A stretch of DNA of 64,000 nt from CAUZIZ01 sp965218775 (GCA_965218775.1 CBDCLS010000004.1:1054001-1118000); one strand, 5' to 3'. Shown: positions 1 through 8,998, counted from the stretch's first letter. Translations and numbers: made by a program. The notes: generated by a model not told the origin, from the letters alone.

Positions 1-2
1 AC

Positions 3-548
3 GAACTGGATGAGATCGTGGTTCAGATTCCCGAAGGGGCAGACCTACCGGAGCAGGCAGCGATCATATCCAGCATGATGGGAAGCATGCACAACCAGAT
101 CGATGACTTCTCCATGGTGGTTCCGGAGAGGCTCTTGCAGCAAAGCCGCCAGACCCAGCGCATCTTCAACCTGGTGATGGGTGCGATCGCCTCGATATCG
201 CTCCTGGTGGGAGGCATCGGCATTATGAACATCATGCTGGCGTCGGTCCTGGAACGTACCAATGAGATCGGCCTCAGGCGAGCGGTAGGGGCCCGCCGGC
301 GCGACATCAGCCGTCAATTCCTGCTGGAAGCCATTGCCATCAGTTTGAGTGGAGCGGTCCTGGGGATCCTTTTCGGATACGCCATATCCCAGAGCGTTTC
401 TGCCTATGCCGGATGGCCAACCATCATCACGGCTTCCTCCATCCTGCTGGGAGTCGGAGTTTCGGCGTCAGTGGGACTGATCTTTGGCATCTACCCGGCT
501 CGAAAGGCGGCCTTGATCTCTCCTATCGAAGCCCTCCGCTACGAGTAA
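3..548 (+). CDS. MacB/FtsX-type ABC transporter permease, C-terminal part (5' end outside window)
   Basis: The reading frame is open from the window edge, so the N-terminus is missing. The visible ~181 residues show the typical end of a MacB-like permease: a long helix around VGGIGIMNIMLASVLERTNE, the conserved EIGLRRAVGARRRDI loop, two more membrane helices, and the terminal YPARKAALISPIEALRYE signature. Members of this family work with an ABC ATPase and a periplasmic adaptor to move lipoproteins, peptides or antibiotics, or act as mechanotransmitters at the inner membrane. The partner genes must lie to the left. The next feature downstream is an IS element, so the operon appears to end here. 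Family assignment is secure; the substrate is unknown. Confidence 0.9.
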   Translation, partial: ELDEIVVQIPEGADLPEQAAIISSMMGSMHNQIDDFSMVVPERLLQQSRQTQRIFNLVMGAIASISLLVGGIGIMNIMLASVLERTNEIGLRRAVGARRRDISRQFLLEAIAISLSGAVLGILFGYAISQSVSAYAGWPTIITASSILLGVGVSASVGLIFGIYPARKAALISPIEALRYE

Positions 549-664
549 TCGCCCCACGGGTACCTGGGCCTCTGCTGACAGATTCCTGCCACTTATTCAA
601 GAAGTCGGTAAGACCTGTAAGGCATTGTGGATCATCAGGTACGGGATTCTTGCGCACGACAAGG

Positions 665-2462
665 TGTACCCATGTACTATTCTGAATATGCTATTTCTGT
701 AGCTATTTTATGATATTATAGTGTCCATGTACATCGAATCTGTTCCCAACCGCACCTCTCCCCCGGCGATTCTCCTGCGCGAGTCCTACCGAGATGCCGG
801 TAAAGTGCGCAAGCGCACCCTGGCCAATCTCAGTAAGTGGCCCTCGGAGATTGTCGAAGGCCTGCGCGCCCTCTTGAAGGGAGGCCAGGTCGTCCCCGAC
901 TGGAGCCAGGCCTTCCAGGTGCAGCGCACTCGTCCCCATGGCCATGTTGCGGCCGTCTTGGGAACCCTACGCCGCCTCGGTTTGGAGCGTTGGCTGGCCA
1001 CTCGCAACAGTCTGCAGCGTCGCCTGGTGGTGGCCCTGATCGTGGCCCGGATCCTGGAGCCCCGCTCCCAGCCGGCCACCGAACGCGGCTGGGACCCTCA
1101 GACCCTCTCCAGCAGCTTGGGCGAGCTCTTACAGGTGGAGGCCGCCACCACGGATGATCTGTACGGAGCCTTGGACTGGCTGCTGGCTGGACAGCAGAAG
1201 ATCGAAAACCGGCTGGCGGGCGAGCGTCTGTACGACGGCTGCCTGGTGGTCTATGACCTCACCTCGACCTACTTCGAAGGGAGGACTTGTCCGTTGGCCC
1301 GTCCGGGGTATTCCCGAGACGGAAAAGGCGGCAAGCTGCAGATCGTCTTCGGCCTGCTGTGCGACCGTCAAGGCTGCCCCGTCGCGGTGGAGGTCTTCGA
1401 AGGGCACCGAGCGGACCCCAGCACGGTGGCCAGCCAAATCGAAAAACTGCGCCTCCGCTTCAGGCTGCACTCGGTGGTGGTGGTCGCCGATCGGGGGATG
1501 CTGACGCAAGCCCGCATTCGGGAGGAGCTGAAGCCGCTGCCCGGCATGGGCTGGATCACGGCACTACGAGGCCCTCAGATCCGCAAACTGTTTCAATCCG
1601 CTCCGCTGCAACTGTCCCCGTTTGACGAACGCGACCTGGCCGAGATCCAGAGTCCGGATTACCCCGGGGAGCGACTCATCGTCTGCCGCAATCCCCTCTT
1701 AGCCGAGGAACGGGCTCGGAATCGCCAGCAGCTGCTTCAGGCCACCGAGGCCGAGTTGGAGAAGATTGTCCAGGCGACCCAACGTCCGAAGCGTCGCTTC
1801 CAGGGCAAGGATCGGATCGCCTTGCAGGTGGGCAACGTCCTCAACCGCTACGAAGTAGGCAAGCATTTTGTACTGGAGATCGGCGAGCAGTCCTTCTCCT
1901 ACCAGCGCCAGCAGGAGCGCATCGAGCAGGAGGCCGCACTGGACGGGATCTATGTGATTCGCACGAACCTGGCGCAGGAGGAAATGGATGCCGAACAGAC
2001 GGTGGCTGCCTACAAGGGTTTGTCTGTCGCCGAGCGGGTCTTCCGCTCCTGCAAGAGTGTCGACTTAAAGGTCCGACCCATCTACCACCATCTGGAGAAT
2101 CGCGTCTGGGCCCACGTCTTTTTGTGCATGCTCGCCTACTATGTCGAATGGCACATGCGACAGAAGCTAGCTCCGATCCTGTTCGACGACGAGGATCCCG
2201 AGGCGGGGCAACAGCTTCGCGATTCGGTGGTGGCGCCCTCTCAACATTCCCCTCAAGCCCTCCGCAAGCCTCACCGCAAGCGCACCAATGAAGGCGGGCC
2301 CGTGCACAGCTTTCAGACCTTGCTGAGCGATTTGGCCACGATCTCCAAAAACCGGATTCAGCCGCAGCTGAGCGGCGCCGCTGCCTTCGACAGAATCACC
2401 CGTCCCACCTCGCTTCAGCAGCGAGCTCTGGATCTGCTTGGCGTTCGTCTATAATGTACCCA
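665..2462 (+). mobile_element. IS1634-like insertion element (approximate limits)
   Basis: The transposase gene at 721-2454 is bracketed by an 8-bp direct repeat, TGTACCCA, at 665-672 and 2455-2462. The right copy begins directly after the stop codon. It could be a target-site duplication, but I found no convincing terminal inverted repeat just inside the copies, so the ends are tentative. Confidence 0.5.
721..2454 (+). CDS. IS1634-family (IS4 superfamily) DDE transposase
   Basis: A 577-residue protein starting at GTG 721, with an alternative ATG at 727. The N-terminus MYIESVPNRTSPPAILLRES and the following KVRKRTLANLSKWP are typical of IS1634-type transposases. Acidic residues fitting a DDE core are seen in YDLTSTYFEG, VVADRGMLT and the C-terminal helix around YKGLSVAERVFRSCKSVDL, with the usual YHHLENRVWAHVFLCMLAYY after it. 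The protein would cut and paste its own element. Length and motifs look intact, so it may be active. It lies downstream of the permease and reads the same way, without disrupting a recognisable gene. Confidence 0.9.
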   Translation: MSMYIESVPNRTSPPAILLRESYRDAGKVRKRTLANLSKWPSEIVEGLRALLKGGQVVPDWSQAFQVQRTRPHGHVAAVLGTLRRLGLERWLATRNSLQRRLVVALIVARILEPRSQPATERGWDPQTLSSSLGELLQVEAATTDDLYGALDWLLAGQQKIENRLAGERLYDGCLVVYDLTSTYFEGRTCPLARPGYSRDGKGGKLQIVFGLLCDRQGCPVAVEVFEGHRADPSTVASQIEKLRLRFRLHSVVVVADRGMLTQARIREELKPLPGMGWITALRGPQIRKLFQSAPLQLSPFDERDLAEIQSPDYPGERLIVCRNPLLAEERARNRQQLLQATEAELEKIVQATQRPKRRFQGKDRIALQVGNVLNRYEVGKHFVLEIGEQSFSYQRQQERIEQEAALDGIYVIRTNLAQEEMDAEQTVAAYKGLSVAERVFRSCKSVDLKVRPIYHHLENRVWAHVFLCMLAYYVEWHMRQKLAPILFDDEDPEAGQQLRDSVVAPSQHSPQALRKPHRKRTNEGGPVHSFQTLLSDLATISKNRIQPQLSGAAAFDRITRPTSLQQRALDLLGVRL

Positions 2463-3044
2463 GTACCGACGCAGCTGATTTGTAGCGTTACCTCAATCCT
2501 AACAATAGGTTACATTGCTTTTCTACGAGGTAACTTCGGCCTAAGTGCAGGGTTTGGGCTACCGCTAACCGGCATCCCAGGGATTTGCCAGATTCATCGT
2601 GACGTTGGCCTTTTCGTAATTCCACGCATTCGGAAGTGACTCTTGAGCCGAAGGACGGATAGTCCAGAAGATCGCAGTGAATCAGAGTCCATCCCAAGTC
2701 CTGGAAAACGGGCAGTGAGAACAGCGATTCAAGAACGCTCATCTGGGCCTCCTTCGAGCTCATCCAAGAGTCGTTGGATCTCCTGCAACTCCTCTGGCGA
2801 AACCCTGTGAGTCGACAGGGCGTGTGCAGCAGGCCGTGCCGCCGAACCCTCGAGTGTAACGCGTCACAATTTTCCCTCCCATAGGACGGCTTTTCTCTCA
2901 GATTCAATCCGGGCCGACAAGAAGGCATTGTGAGGAATCCGAAGAAGGGACCTTGACAGAGGTCCTTCTGTGTTGGACGGATCCAAGGGGGGAGGAGTGC
3001 GTTTAGAGTATCCTACCGCTGAGAGGGAAAGGGGCAAGGGAGCA
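2463..3044. other. Intergenic stretch without a convincing gene
   Basis: No well-supported gene was found. An imperfect hairpin lies at 2943-2969 (arms AGAAGGGACCT and AGGTCCTTCT, one bulge). It has no T-run after it, so I do not call it a terminator. The left end of the transposon whose genes start at 3133 probably lies in this stretch, but no inverted repeat could be assigned. Confidence 0.4.
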
Positions 3045-3087
3045 GAGAGCTCCCGGCGTTGAAGTTAAGCACCGCCGGGAAGCTCTC
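3045..3087. repeat. Stem-loop upstream of the transposon operon
   Basis: The arms GAGAGCTCCCGGCG (3045-3058) and CGCCGGGAAGCTCTC (3073-3087) are complementary except for one inserted base, with a 14-nt loop. The stem-loop is 46 bp before the first transposon gene. It could be a regulatory leader, a terminator guarding against read-through, or part of the element's end; the sequence does not decide. Confidence 0.55.
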
Positions 3088-3132
3088 GGCAAGACCCTCT
3101 AGATGTCTGTCTGTACAACCGAGGAGGTCTCG

Positions 3133-3771
3133 ATGCAAATCCTACACCCGTTTGCGGGTTCGGTCCAAGCGTACGCACAAGAACTGGCGGAGCCGGATCG
3201 CTATCGCCCGGGTGGCTGTCCCCTGTGCGGGGCGAAAGAAGCGCTGATCGGGCACGGATTTTACGGCCGCACCCTGGTGGCGGAGGACTTCGACGGCTGG
3301 ATTCGGGTGCGCCGTTACCTGTGCCGGCTCTGTCGGCGAACCGTCTCGCTACTGCCGGAGTTTGTCTTACCCTATGTGCGTTTTGCGATCAGCGTCATCG
3401 GCCGGTATCTGGAGGCGCGGTTGCTGGAGTCTCGGACCCTAGGGCAAGCGGCTCAGCAAGCGGGCCAGGAGCAGATGCCCTACCAGCGAGGCCAGGGCTG
3501 GGTGACGCGCTTTCGCCGTCAAGCCCGATGGCTCTCGGCCAGCCTGGTGGCCCTGACGCGAGCCGTCGCCGCGCCGGGGGTCGTTTCCCGGGCACTGCGG
3601 ATGCTCCAGATCGCGGGCTGGATCCGCTCCCACCGCTTTCTGTTTTCTCAGCTGCGGGTGCACCTGCTGGGCTGGCCTCGTTCTCTGGCTCCGGACGGGC
3701 GATCTCGCCGACTGGCTTCGGGCAACTCGCTGGCGGGGACCCACCCACACAACACTTGCGTGGAGGGATAG
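3133..3771 (+). CDS. Zinc-ribbon DUF6431-like transposon accessory protein
   Basis: A protein of about 212 residues. The start at 3133 is chosen because GAGGAGG lies 5 bases before the ATG; the upstream ATG at 3103 lacks such a site. Two Cys pairs form a zinc-ribbon (CPLCG and, about 40 residues later, CRLC), followed by RRTVSLLPEFVLPYVRFA and a helical region. This looks like the DUF6431 family, usually found next to transposases, and it probably binds DNA. It is the first gene of the transposon operon. The exact role in transposition is not known to me; the C-terminus after about residue 170 looks low in conserved features and may have shifted frame. Confidence 0.65.
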   Translation: MQILHPFAGSVQAYAQELAEPDRYRPGGCPLCGAKEALIGHGFYGRTLVAEDFDGWIRVRRYLCRLCRRTVSLLPEFVLPYVRFAISVIGRYLEARLLESRTLGQAAQQAGQEQMPYQRGQGWVTRFRRQARWLSASLVALTRAVAAPGVVSRALRMLQIAGWIRSHRFLFSQLRVHLLGWPRSLAPDGRSRRLASGNSLAGTHPHNTCVEG

Positions 3772-3814
3772 GGCCGGGCCGGCGTAGCCTTCTTCCCCAG
3801 GAGGAAAAAAGGCT

Positions 3815-5122
3815 ATGGATCCCAAAAGCGAAAAGATTGCTCTGTTTCGATACGCTCTGATTGCCCCCCTGGTGCTGGAGGTGCTGCCCCACGGCGAGTT
3901 GACACGACGGGCCCGGGAGATCGCCGCCCGCTCCTACGAGATCCCCTTCTCCCCTCGCACCCAGGTCTCGGTCGACACGCTGCTGGATTGGGCCCAGCGC
4001 TATCGCTTGGAAGGGGTGACGGGCCTGGCCCCCAAACCCCGCTCCGATCGCGGCACCTCACGGGTCCTGACACCGGAACTAGCGGGGATGATCGAGCGCC
4101 TCAAACGTGAGAATCCCTACCGGACCGGAGCCACCCTACTGCGGGAGCTGGCTCTGTGCTCCAACGAGAGAAAACCGCCCCTTTCCGCTTCCACCCTCTA
4201 TCGGTTCCTCAAAGCGCGCGGTTTGACGGCCCGCGAGCTGCTCAAGCCCGCGCCCGGGCGCAAGAAGTTCGAGGCCGCCTCGGCCAATGAGATCTGGCAA
4301 TCCGACCTGCTCCATGGGCCCTACGTCCTGCGAGCAGGAGGGGGCAAGCGCCAGGCCTTTCTCTACGCCGTTCTGGATGATGCCAGCCGCCTCATCCCCC
4401 ACGCTCAGTTCTACTTCACGGAGGGCCTGGACGCGCTCCTGGACTGTCTGCGTCAAGCCGTGAGCGCTCGGGGCCTGCCCTTGCGTCTGTATGTGGACAA
4501 CGCCAAGGTCTACCGCTCCGGACAACTGACCTCGATTGCCGCCTCCTTGGGGATCCTCGTCGTTCATACCCCACCCTATCAGCCCCAAGGACGAGGCAAG
4601 ATCGAGCGTTGGTTCAAGACCGTGCGCACTCAGTTTCTGGCCAATCTCGATCGCCAGCGCCCCCTCACTCTGGAGCAACTCAACGCCCGCCTCTGGCGCT
4701 GGGTCGATCGGCACTACCACCGCTGCCAGCATAGTGCGCTGGGCAGGACACCGCTACTGCGCTGGCAGCGCGATATCGAGAAGATCCGACAGATCCCGCC
4801 CGCCACCGATGTCCGCCGCCTGTTTTTCCATCGGCTCCAGCGGGTGGTGCGCCGCGATTCGACCTTTCGCTTGCAGAGCCAGTTCTACGAGGCGCCGGCC
4901 CAGCTGGCCGGCCAACGTCTGGAGATCCGCTTCGATCCGCTCGATCTCTCCCAGGTCGAGCTGTATCGGGACGGGAAACTCCAGGGGCAGGCCCGTCCCG
5001 TCGATCCCGTCGTCAATGCCTCCCTCCCCCGCGCCCAAGCCGAGGCGTCGGAGCCCTCCGATCCGACCGGGATCAACTACCTCGAGTTGCTTCAAGACGA
5101 CTCGAAGCCCGAGGAGGACTAA
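3815..5122 (+). CDS. DDE integrase-type transposase (TniA/Mu-like)
   Basis: A 435-residue protein with AGGAGG 11 bases before the ATG. It has an N-terminal helix-turn-helix region (about 1-130, including STLYRFLKARGL), then an RNase H-like rve core with the catalytic triad visible in WQSDLLHGP, LYVDNAKVY and GRGKIERWFKT. A Mu-type C-terminal beta domain follows (FYEAPAQLAGQRLEIRFDP). It would catalyse strand transfer of the element. The AAA ATPase gene starts 3 bp after its stop, the usual arrangement for an ATP-regulated transposase. Frame and catalytic residues are intact. Confidence 0.88.
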   Translation: MDPKSEKIALFRYALIAPLVLEVLPHGELTRRAREIAARSYEIPFSPRTQVSVDTLLDWAQRYRLEGVTGLAPKPRSDRGTSRVLTPELAGMIERLKRENPYRTGATLLRELALCSNERKPPLSASTLYRFLKARGLTARELLKPAPGRKKFEAASANEIWQSDLLHGPYVLRAGGGKRQAFLYAVLDDASRLIPHAQFYFTEGLDALLDCLRQAVSARGLPLRLYVDNAKVYRSGQLTSIAASLGILVVHTPPYQPQGRGKIERWFKTVRTQFLANLDRQRPLTLEQLNARLWRWVDRHYHRCQHSALGRTPLLRWQRDIEKIRQIPPATDVRRLFFHRLQRVVRRDSTFRLQSQFYEAPAQLAGQRLEIRFDPLDLSQVELYRDGKLQGQARPVDPVVNASLPRAQAEASEPSDPTGINYLELLQDDSKPEED

Positions 5123-5125
5123 GCC

Positions 5126-5926
5126 ATGTTCGAGACTTTCTTTGGATTCAAGACGACTCCCTTCAGCGCCGATGCCGATCCCCGGCAGCTGTTTGAATCG
5201 GCCGCCTGGACTCAGATGTCCGCCCGCTTACAGTTTCTCGTCGATTACCGCGGCGTGGGTTTGTTTACCGGCGAGGTCGGGGCCGGCAAATCCACCGCCA
5301 CCCGTACCCTGCTGGGCAACCTCAACCCCAATCGGTACAAGATCCTTTATCTGCACTGGTCTTCCGGCTCCCTCCTGGACCTGTTGACCCTGCTCGCTCG
5401 CCAACTGGATTTGCAGCCGGCTCACCGCCGCGCCGACCTGGTGCATCAGATCTCCGAGGCCATCGTTCGCCTCAACCAGGCCAAAAAACAACATCCCTTC
5501 CTGGTCCTGGACGAGGCCCACCTCTTAAACCACCAGACCCTGGAGCAACTCCCCTTGTTACTGAACTTCGAGATGGATTCCTGCCCCTATCTTTCCCTGG
5601 CCCTGGTGGGACAGGCGCTCCTGCGGCGGACCCTCTCCTTGCAAGTCCACGAACCCCTACGCCAGCGCATTGCCGTGCACTACCATCTGGAGGGCTTCTC
5701 CCGCTCGGAACTGGAGGCTTACCTGGCTCAGCAGCTTCAGCTCGCGGGGGTCCCCGAACCGCTCTTTGACGACAGCGCCCGCCAGGCCCTGTATCAAGCC
5801 ACCAAGGGCTTACCCCGAAAGGTCAACAAACTTTGCCTGGCGGTCTTACGCCTGGCCGCTTCACGTAAAAGCAATCAAGTCGGTGAAGCCCTGGTTCTGG
5901 AGGCCGCCCCGGAGGTCTTACTGTGA
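5126..5926 (+). CDS. AAA ATPase of the ExeA/TniB type, transposition regulator
   Basis: A 266-residue protein that begins MFETFFGFKTTPFSADADP, the ExeA/GspA-like opening. Walker A is GEVGAGKST (about residue 50) and Walker B is FLVLDEAH (about 130); a sensor/arginine region and KGLPRKVNKLC follow. In TniB/TnsC/MuB systems such ATPases bind DNA in an ATP-dependent way and recruit the transposase to a target. It starts 3 bp after the transposase stop and overlaps the next gene by 4 bp (GTGA), so translation is probably coupled. Confidence 0.85.
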   Translation: MFETFFGFKTTPFSADADPRQLFESAAWTQMSARLQFLVDYRGVGLFTGEVGAGKSTATRTLLGNLNPNRYKILYLHWSSGSLLDLLTLLARQLDLQPAHRRADLVHQISEAIVRLNQAKKQHPFLVLDEAHLLNHQTLEQLPLLLNFEMDSCPYLSLALVGQALLRRTLSLQVHEPLRQRIAVHYHLEGFSRSELEAYLAQQLQLAGVPEPLFDDSARQALYQATKGLPRKVNKLCLAVLRLAASRKSNQVGEALVLEAAPEVLL

Positions 5927-6430
5927 GCGCCCCGTCCCAAACGGTCCTGTCCCTCTCCCAGCTGATGCGCTGGAATCCCACCCCCGATCCGGCCCTGATC
6001 GGGCCCTCCCTGCTGCCGGCTCAGGGGATTCTCTTCGTGGGCGGTGAGCCCAAGGTGGGCAAGTCCCTGCTGGTCGCCAACTTGGCCTTGGCCCTGGCGG
6101 CCGGCTCTTCCCGAACCGGCTTTGACATTCCCGCTCCTGCTCGGGTCCTGCTCTGTCAGTTCGAGCTTCCCCTGGAGGCCTTTGCGGCTCGATTGGCTCA
6201 GATGCGCCAGACGCTCGGCTCGGCCGCCGATGACAATCTCTGGGTGGATACCTGCGCCACCGGGCATCTCCTGAGCACTCACGACGGTCTGAATCATTTT
6301 CTGGCCGCCGCCCGCACGGCACAGGCCCAAGTCCTCGTGCTCGATCCTCTCTACTCCGCTCATGATCAGGACGAAAACGACACCCGCGCCATGGCCGCTT
6401 TGTGCCAGAGTTTGCTGCGCTTGCATTTCG
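5923..6430 (+). pseudogene. RepA/KaiC-like AAA_25 ATPase, 3' truncated
   Basis: Starts at GTG 5923 inside the stop codon of the preceding ATPase. About 168 residues are genuine: Walker A GGEPKVGKSLL, FELPLEAFAARLAQM, and a Walker B-like QVLVLDPLYSAHD followed by TRAMAALCQSLLRLH. After LLRLHFE the reading continues into the antisense of a carboxypeptidase-regulatory-like gene, where the expected C-terminal half of a RecA-fold (the HHTRK-type end) is missing. The open frame goes on to 6846 but is a chance fusion. The pairing of an ExeA ATPase with a second RecA-like ATPase in one transposon is uncommon. Confidence 0.75.
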
Positions 6431-7338
6431 AATCTTCCCCTACCGTTGGTCTTCGATTGTCCAACGAGCCTGGGAAAAGATCTCGACCTCAGTTTCACCG
6501 TCACATTGGCGTCCTCGACTGGCGCGCCGTCTTCACCCACGACTCTGCCGAACAGTCTGACGGGGTTCGCCTCTTCCTCGAGGGTCAGTTTGAGGGGACC
6601 GGCTGTGGGTACCACCACCGGAGATTCCAGTATTTTTTCGCTGGGCAGCTTGACCACCTGCACCTCGTAAGTCCCGGGCGTAGCGCTCAACTCGAAGGAC
6701 CCATCCCGACGGGTGTTGGTGCTCAAATGGCTCCCCTTTTCGAGCGGATTTCCTCCCCTCCGAAAAAGGATTCGGGCATCCGCCACCGCCACCCCGTTTT
6801 GGTTCCTCAGGGTTCCTGTCACTCTGGACACGCCTTTCAGGGCTAACGTCTTGCCGATCCTTGCTTTCGCCGGATCCATGCTCACACCGGTCTCGCCGGA
6901 GAGATAGTCGGGGTGGTCCGCGGTCAGCCAATACTGGCCGGTACCTAGTTGCAGGGACGCTCTCCCTTCCAGGTTGGTCTCCTCCGACATCTGCTCGGCT
7001 CTCGTAGCCCAATCCAGAATGGCAACTTTTACACCCGGAATCGGGGCTCCGGTTTCCTCGTCAATCACGGTGACCTCGAGCTGCGCCGCAGTGGCTACGC
7101 TAGCCTCTCTCTTCTCCAGCATGGCGGCACCAGGCAGGCCCTTATATCGTTTCTCTGGAGCCACCGGCGCTCCGGGTCCAGAGTTGCGGTCTTTCGGGCC
7201 CTCCCGATGCTGGGGGGCCTGTGAGGGTACCGGAGGAGTCTCCGACGGCGTCTCTGCCTCTTGCCACAACCGGCTAAGACTGAAGAAAACCAAAGTCGGA
7301 AGGAAAAACAAAGCGAGCAGGTAGAGGTTCTTCTTCAA
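6430..7338 (-). pseudogene. Secreted protein with carboxypeptidase-regulatory-like domains, 3' truncated by the transposon
   Basis: Starts at TTG 7338 behind a GGGAGGA site. A hydrophobic N-terminal segment (LYLLALFFLPTLVFFSLSRL) is followed by a Pro-rich linker and then repeated beta-sandwich units: VTVIDEETGAPIPGVKVAI, VTGTLRNQNGVAVADARILF and LFGRVVGEDGAPVEDANVTV. These are CarboxypepD_reg-like (transthyretin-fold) domains. The genuine part stops at NGRGRFE, about 303 residues in, where the strand enters the antisense of the transposon ATPase. The open frame runs on to 5875, but that tail is artefactual. I did not find the missing 3' part on the other side of the transposon. Function unknown; probably periplasmic or exported. 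Confidence 0.75.
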
Positions 7339-7579
7339 GGTCCTCCCTCTGGGTAACTCACTAGGGTTGAGCCACCAGTAAGAACGGAAATTCCCTTATG
7401 GTCAGTAGGGTTCCAGTCTCCAAGTATCCACCGCTATTTGAATCCAGGATACCCGAAAAAATGGAGCCCAATATAGTCCCCCTGAGGGAGCTTGAGCTTT
7501 TCAGGCGGCCACTGCCCTGCGACGTGACCTGCTGACTTTCGGCTCATAGGGTGTCCCGGTGGATCTCCTGGTAGCCCCA

Positions 7580-7852
7580 AGTACACTGGTTCATAAATAC
7601 GCTAACGTTTGTGGCGAGCGCGACGGGTCGAATTCGCGGAGCGACAACGAACGCCATGCCTTGCCATAGTGGAGGAGGCGCGACAAAGAAGTCGCCCTGT
7701 CCCGTCGCCACCCGTAGGGCAGATGGGGGTTGCGGACGATCTCTGCGTTGGTCGTCGTCGAAGATGGCCAAGCATCGTCTTCCTCCTCCTGCCTTGATCT
7801 CGCCTCACAAGCCCCATCTGCAAACGTTAGCGTATTTATGAACCAGTGTACT
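7580..7852. mobile_element. MITE-like element with perfect 32-bp terminal inverted repeats
   Basis: The arms at 7580-7611 (starting AGTACACTGGTTCATAAATA) and 7821-7852 are exact reverse complements over 32 bases; the flanking base pairs do not match, which fixes the ends. The 273-bp element has no room for a transposase and no credible gene. It sits between a truncated secreted-protein gene and the oxidoreductase at 7883, ending 31 bp before that gene's start, so it may affect its promoter. The parent element is not in this window. Confidence 0.85.
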
Positions 7853-7882
7853 AAGCTACAAGACTGTGTAAGGTAGGTCACG

Positions 7883-8983
7883 GTGAGAATACTGGTAGTC
7901 GGGGCTGGGTCCATGGGAAGGCGGCGGCTTCGCGACCTGACAACGCTGGAGCCTGGCTCAGTCATCCTGCACGAGCCCCGCGAAGACCGCTGCCAAGAGG
8001 CGGCCTCCGAGTTCAATATCCCCGCTTATACGCGCTTCGAGGACGCTCTGGAGGAGAGGCCGGACGTGCTGGTCATTTCGACGCCTCCGGCTTTCCATGA
8101 CGATTACGTCAAGGAGGCGGTCCAGCGCGAGCTCCACGTCTTTGCTGAGGTCCCTTTCGTCTACGACTCGAAATTGCTCGAAGCAATTTCGTCACGCACG
8201 GACTATCCGTCCGTGCTCGGTATCAGCCATACGATGCGCTACTATCCGCCCTTTCGTATCATTCGGGATGCGATCGTCGCCGAGCGGATGGGAAAACCGC
8301 TCTATCTGGAATTCAGCCTGGGAAACTATCTTCCGGACTGGCACCCCTATGAGGACTATCGGAGCTTCTACGCCAGTGACGTCACACTGGGTGGAGCCGG
8401 CATGGACATGCTGTTGCACGAGCTCGCCGCCATCCAGTGGTGGCTTGGACCTGTGAAATCGGTGTATGCCCGCTTCAGCAAACTCAGCCCCCTTGAAATC
8501 GAGGGACCAGACAGCCACGACATTCTGTTGACGTTTGAAGGCGGCGCTGATGGCATCTTTCACCACGACGTGATCGAGCAGGGGACGGTCGGACGTCACG
8601 TGCGCCTGACAGGCGAGGCGGGAACCATCGAGTGGCACCAGAACCAGGCCGAAGTGCGGATCTTCGACGGGACCACAGGGCACACCAACTACCTTCCCTT
8701 CTCCCAGGCTGCAGACTGGCATCAGACCCTCGAGGCGAGCAGCAGATTCACCTCGCGGGGAGCGTCAGAAGAGAGCCAGGTCGGTAGCATTCCGGGCGCC
8801 GAGGATCTGTCCAGCTACAGCTACGAAGCCAACTACCTGCGTGAGATGCAGCATTTCCTGGATGCGGTCAAAGGATCGACCGACTTTAGCGGGGCAACCG
8901 TGGCCGAAGAGTTGCACAATCTTCGGGTGTTCCAGACGGTGGTCGAAAGCGCTCAGCTGGAACGGCACCTCCCGGTTGGTTGA
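7883..8983 (+). CDS. Gfo/Idh/MocA-family NAD(P)-dependent oxidoreductase
   Basis: A 366-residue protein starting at GTG 7883 with AGGTAGG just upstream. The N-terminal Rossmann motif is VVGAGSMGRRRL; the conserved EKP-like position reads AEVPF at about residue 90. The C-terminal alpha/beta domain contains GGAGMDMLLHELAAIQWWLG, which carries the conserved substrate-side His. Family members oxidise or reduce sugars, inositols or sugar acids. Val in place of the Lys in the EKP motif is a deviation that may alter or weaken catalysis. It faces the amidohydrolase gene tail to tail (15-bp gap). The substrate cannot be inferred. Confidence 0.88.
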   Translation: MRILVVGAGSMGRRRLRDLTTLEPGSVILHEPREDRCQEAASEFNIPAYTRFEDALEERPDVLVISTPPAFHDDYVKEAVQRELHVFAEVPFVYDSKLLEAISSRTDYPSVLGISHTMRYYPPFRIIRDAIVAERMGKPLYLEFSLGNYLPDWHPYEDYRSFYASDVTLGGAGMDMLLHELAAIQWWLGPVKSVYARFSKLSPLEIEGPDSHDILLTFEGGADGIFHHDVIEQGTVGRHVRLTGEAGTIEWHQNQAEVRIFDGTTGHTNYLPFSQAADWHQTLEASSRFTSRGASEESQVGSIPGAEDLSSYSYEANYLREMQHFLDAVKGSTDFSGATVAEELHNLRVFQTVVESAQLERHLPVG

Positions 8984-8998
8984 GGATCCAGCGGATCG

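Larger units (their letters stand above)
3045..6430 (+). mobile_element. TniA/TniB-type multi-gene transposon, truncated on the right
   Basis: Four co-directional genes form one unit: a zinc-ribbon protein (3133), a DDE integrase-type transposase (3815), an ExeA/TniB-like AAA ATPase (5126) and a RepA-like second ATPase (5923). Spacings are 43 bp, 3 bp and a 4-bp overlap, so this is one operon. The transposase plus AAA ATPase pair resembles Tn7, Mu and Tn5053-type systems, where the ATPase activates the transposase and picks the target. The right side is lost: the fourth gene runs into an unrelated antisense gene near 6430. The left end was not located. Confidence 0.65.

Noticed and set aside
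2729..2865. A minus-strand frame ending RVSPEELQEIQRLLDELEGG, reminiscent of a BlaI/MecI-type repressor end
   Set aside because: Only about 45 residues remain, there is no start codon and the pattern is common in helical ends, so I do not claim a gene.
2488..2928. A 146-residue minus-strand frame
   Set aside because: No ribosome site, no recognisable motif and poor coding character in a repeat-rich gap.
5923..6846. A single 307-residue ATPase continuing to 6846
   Set aside because: After about 6430 the sequence is the antisense of another gene and no longer ATPase-like.
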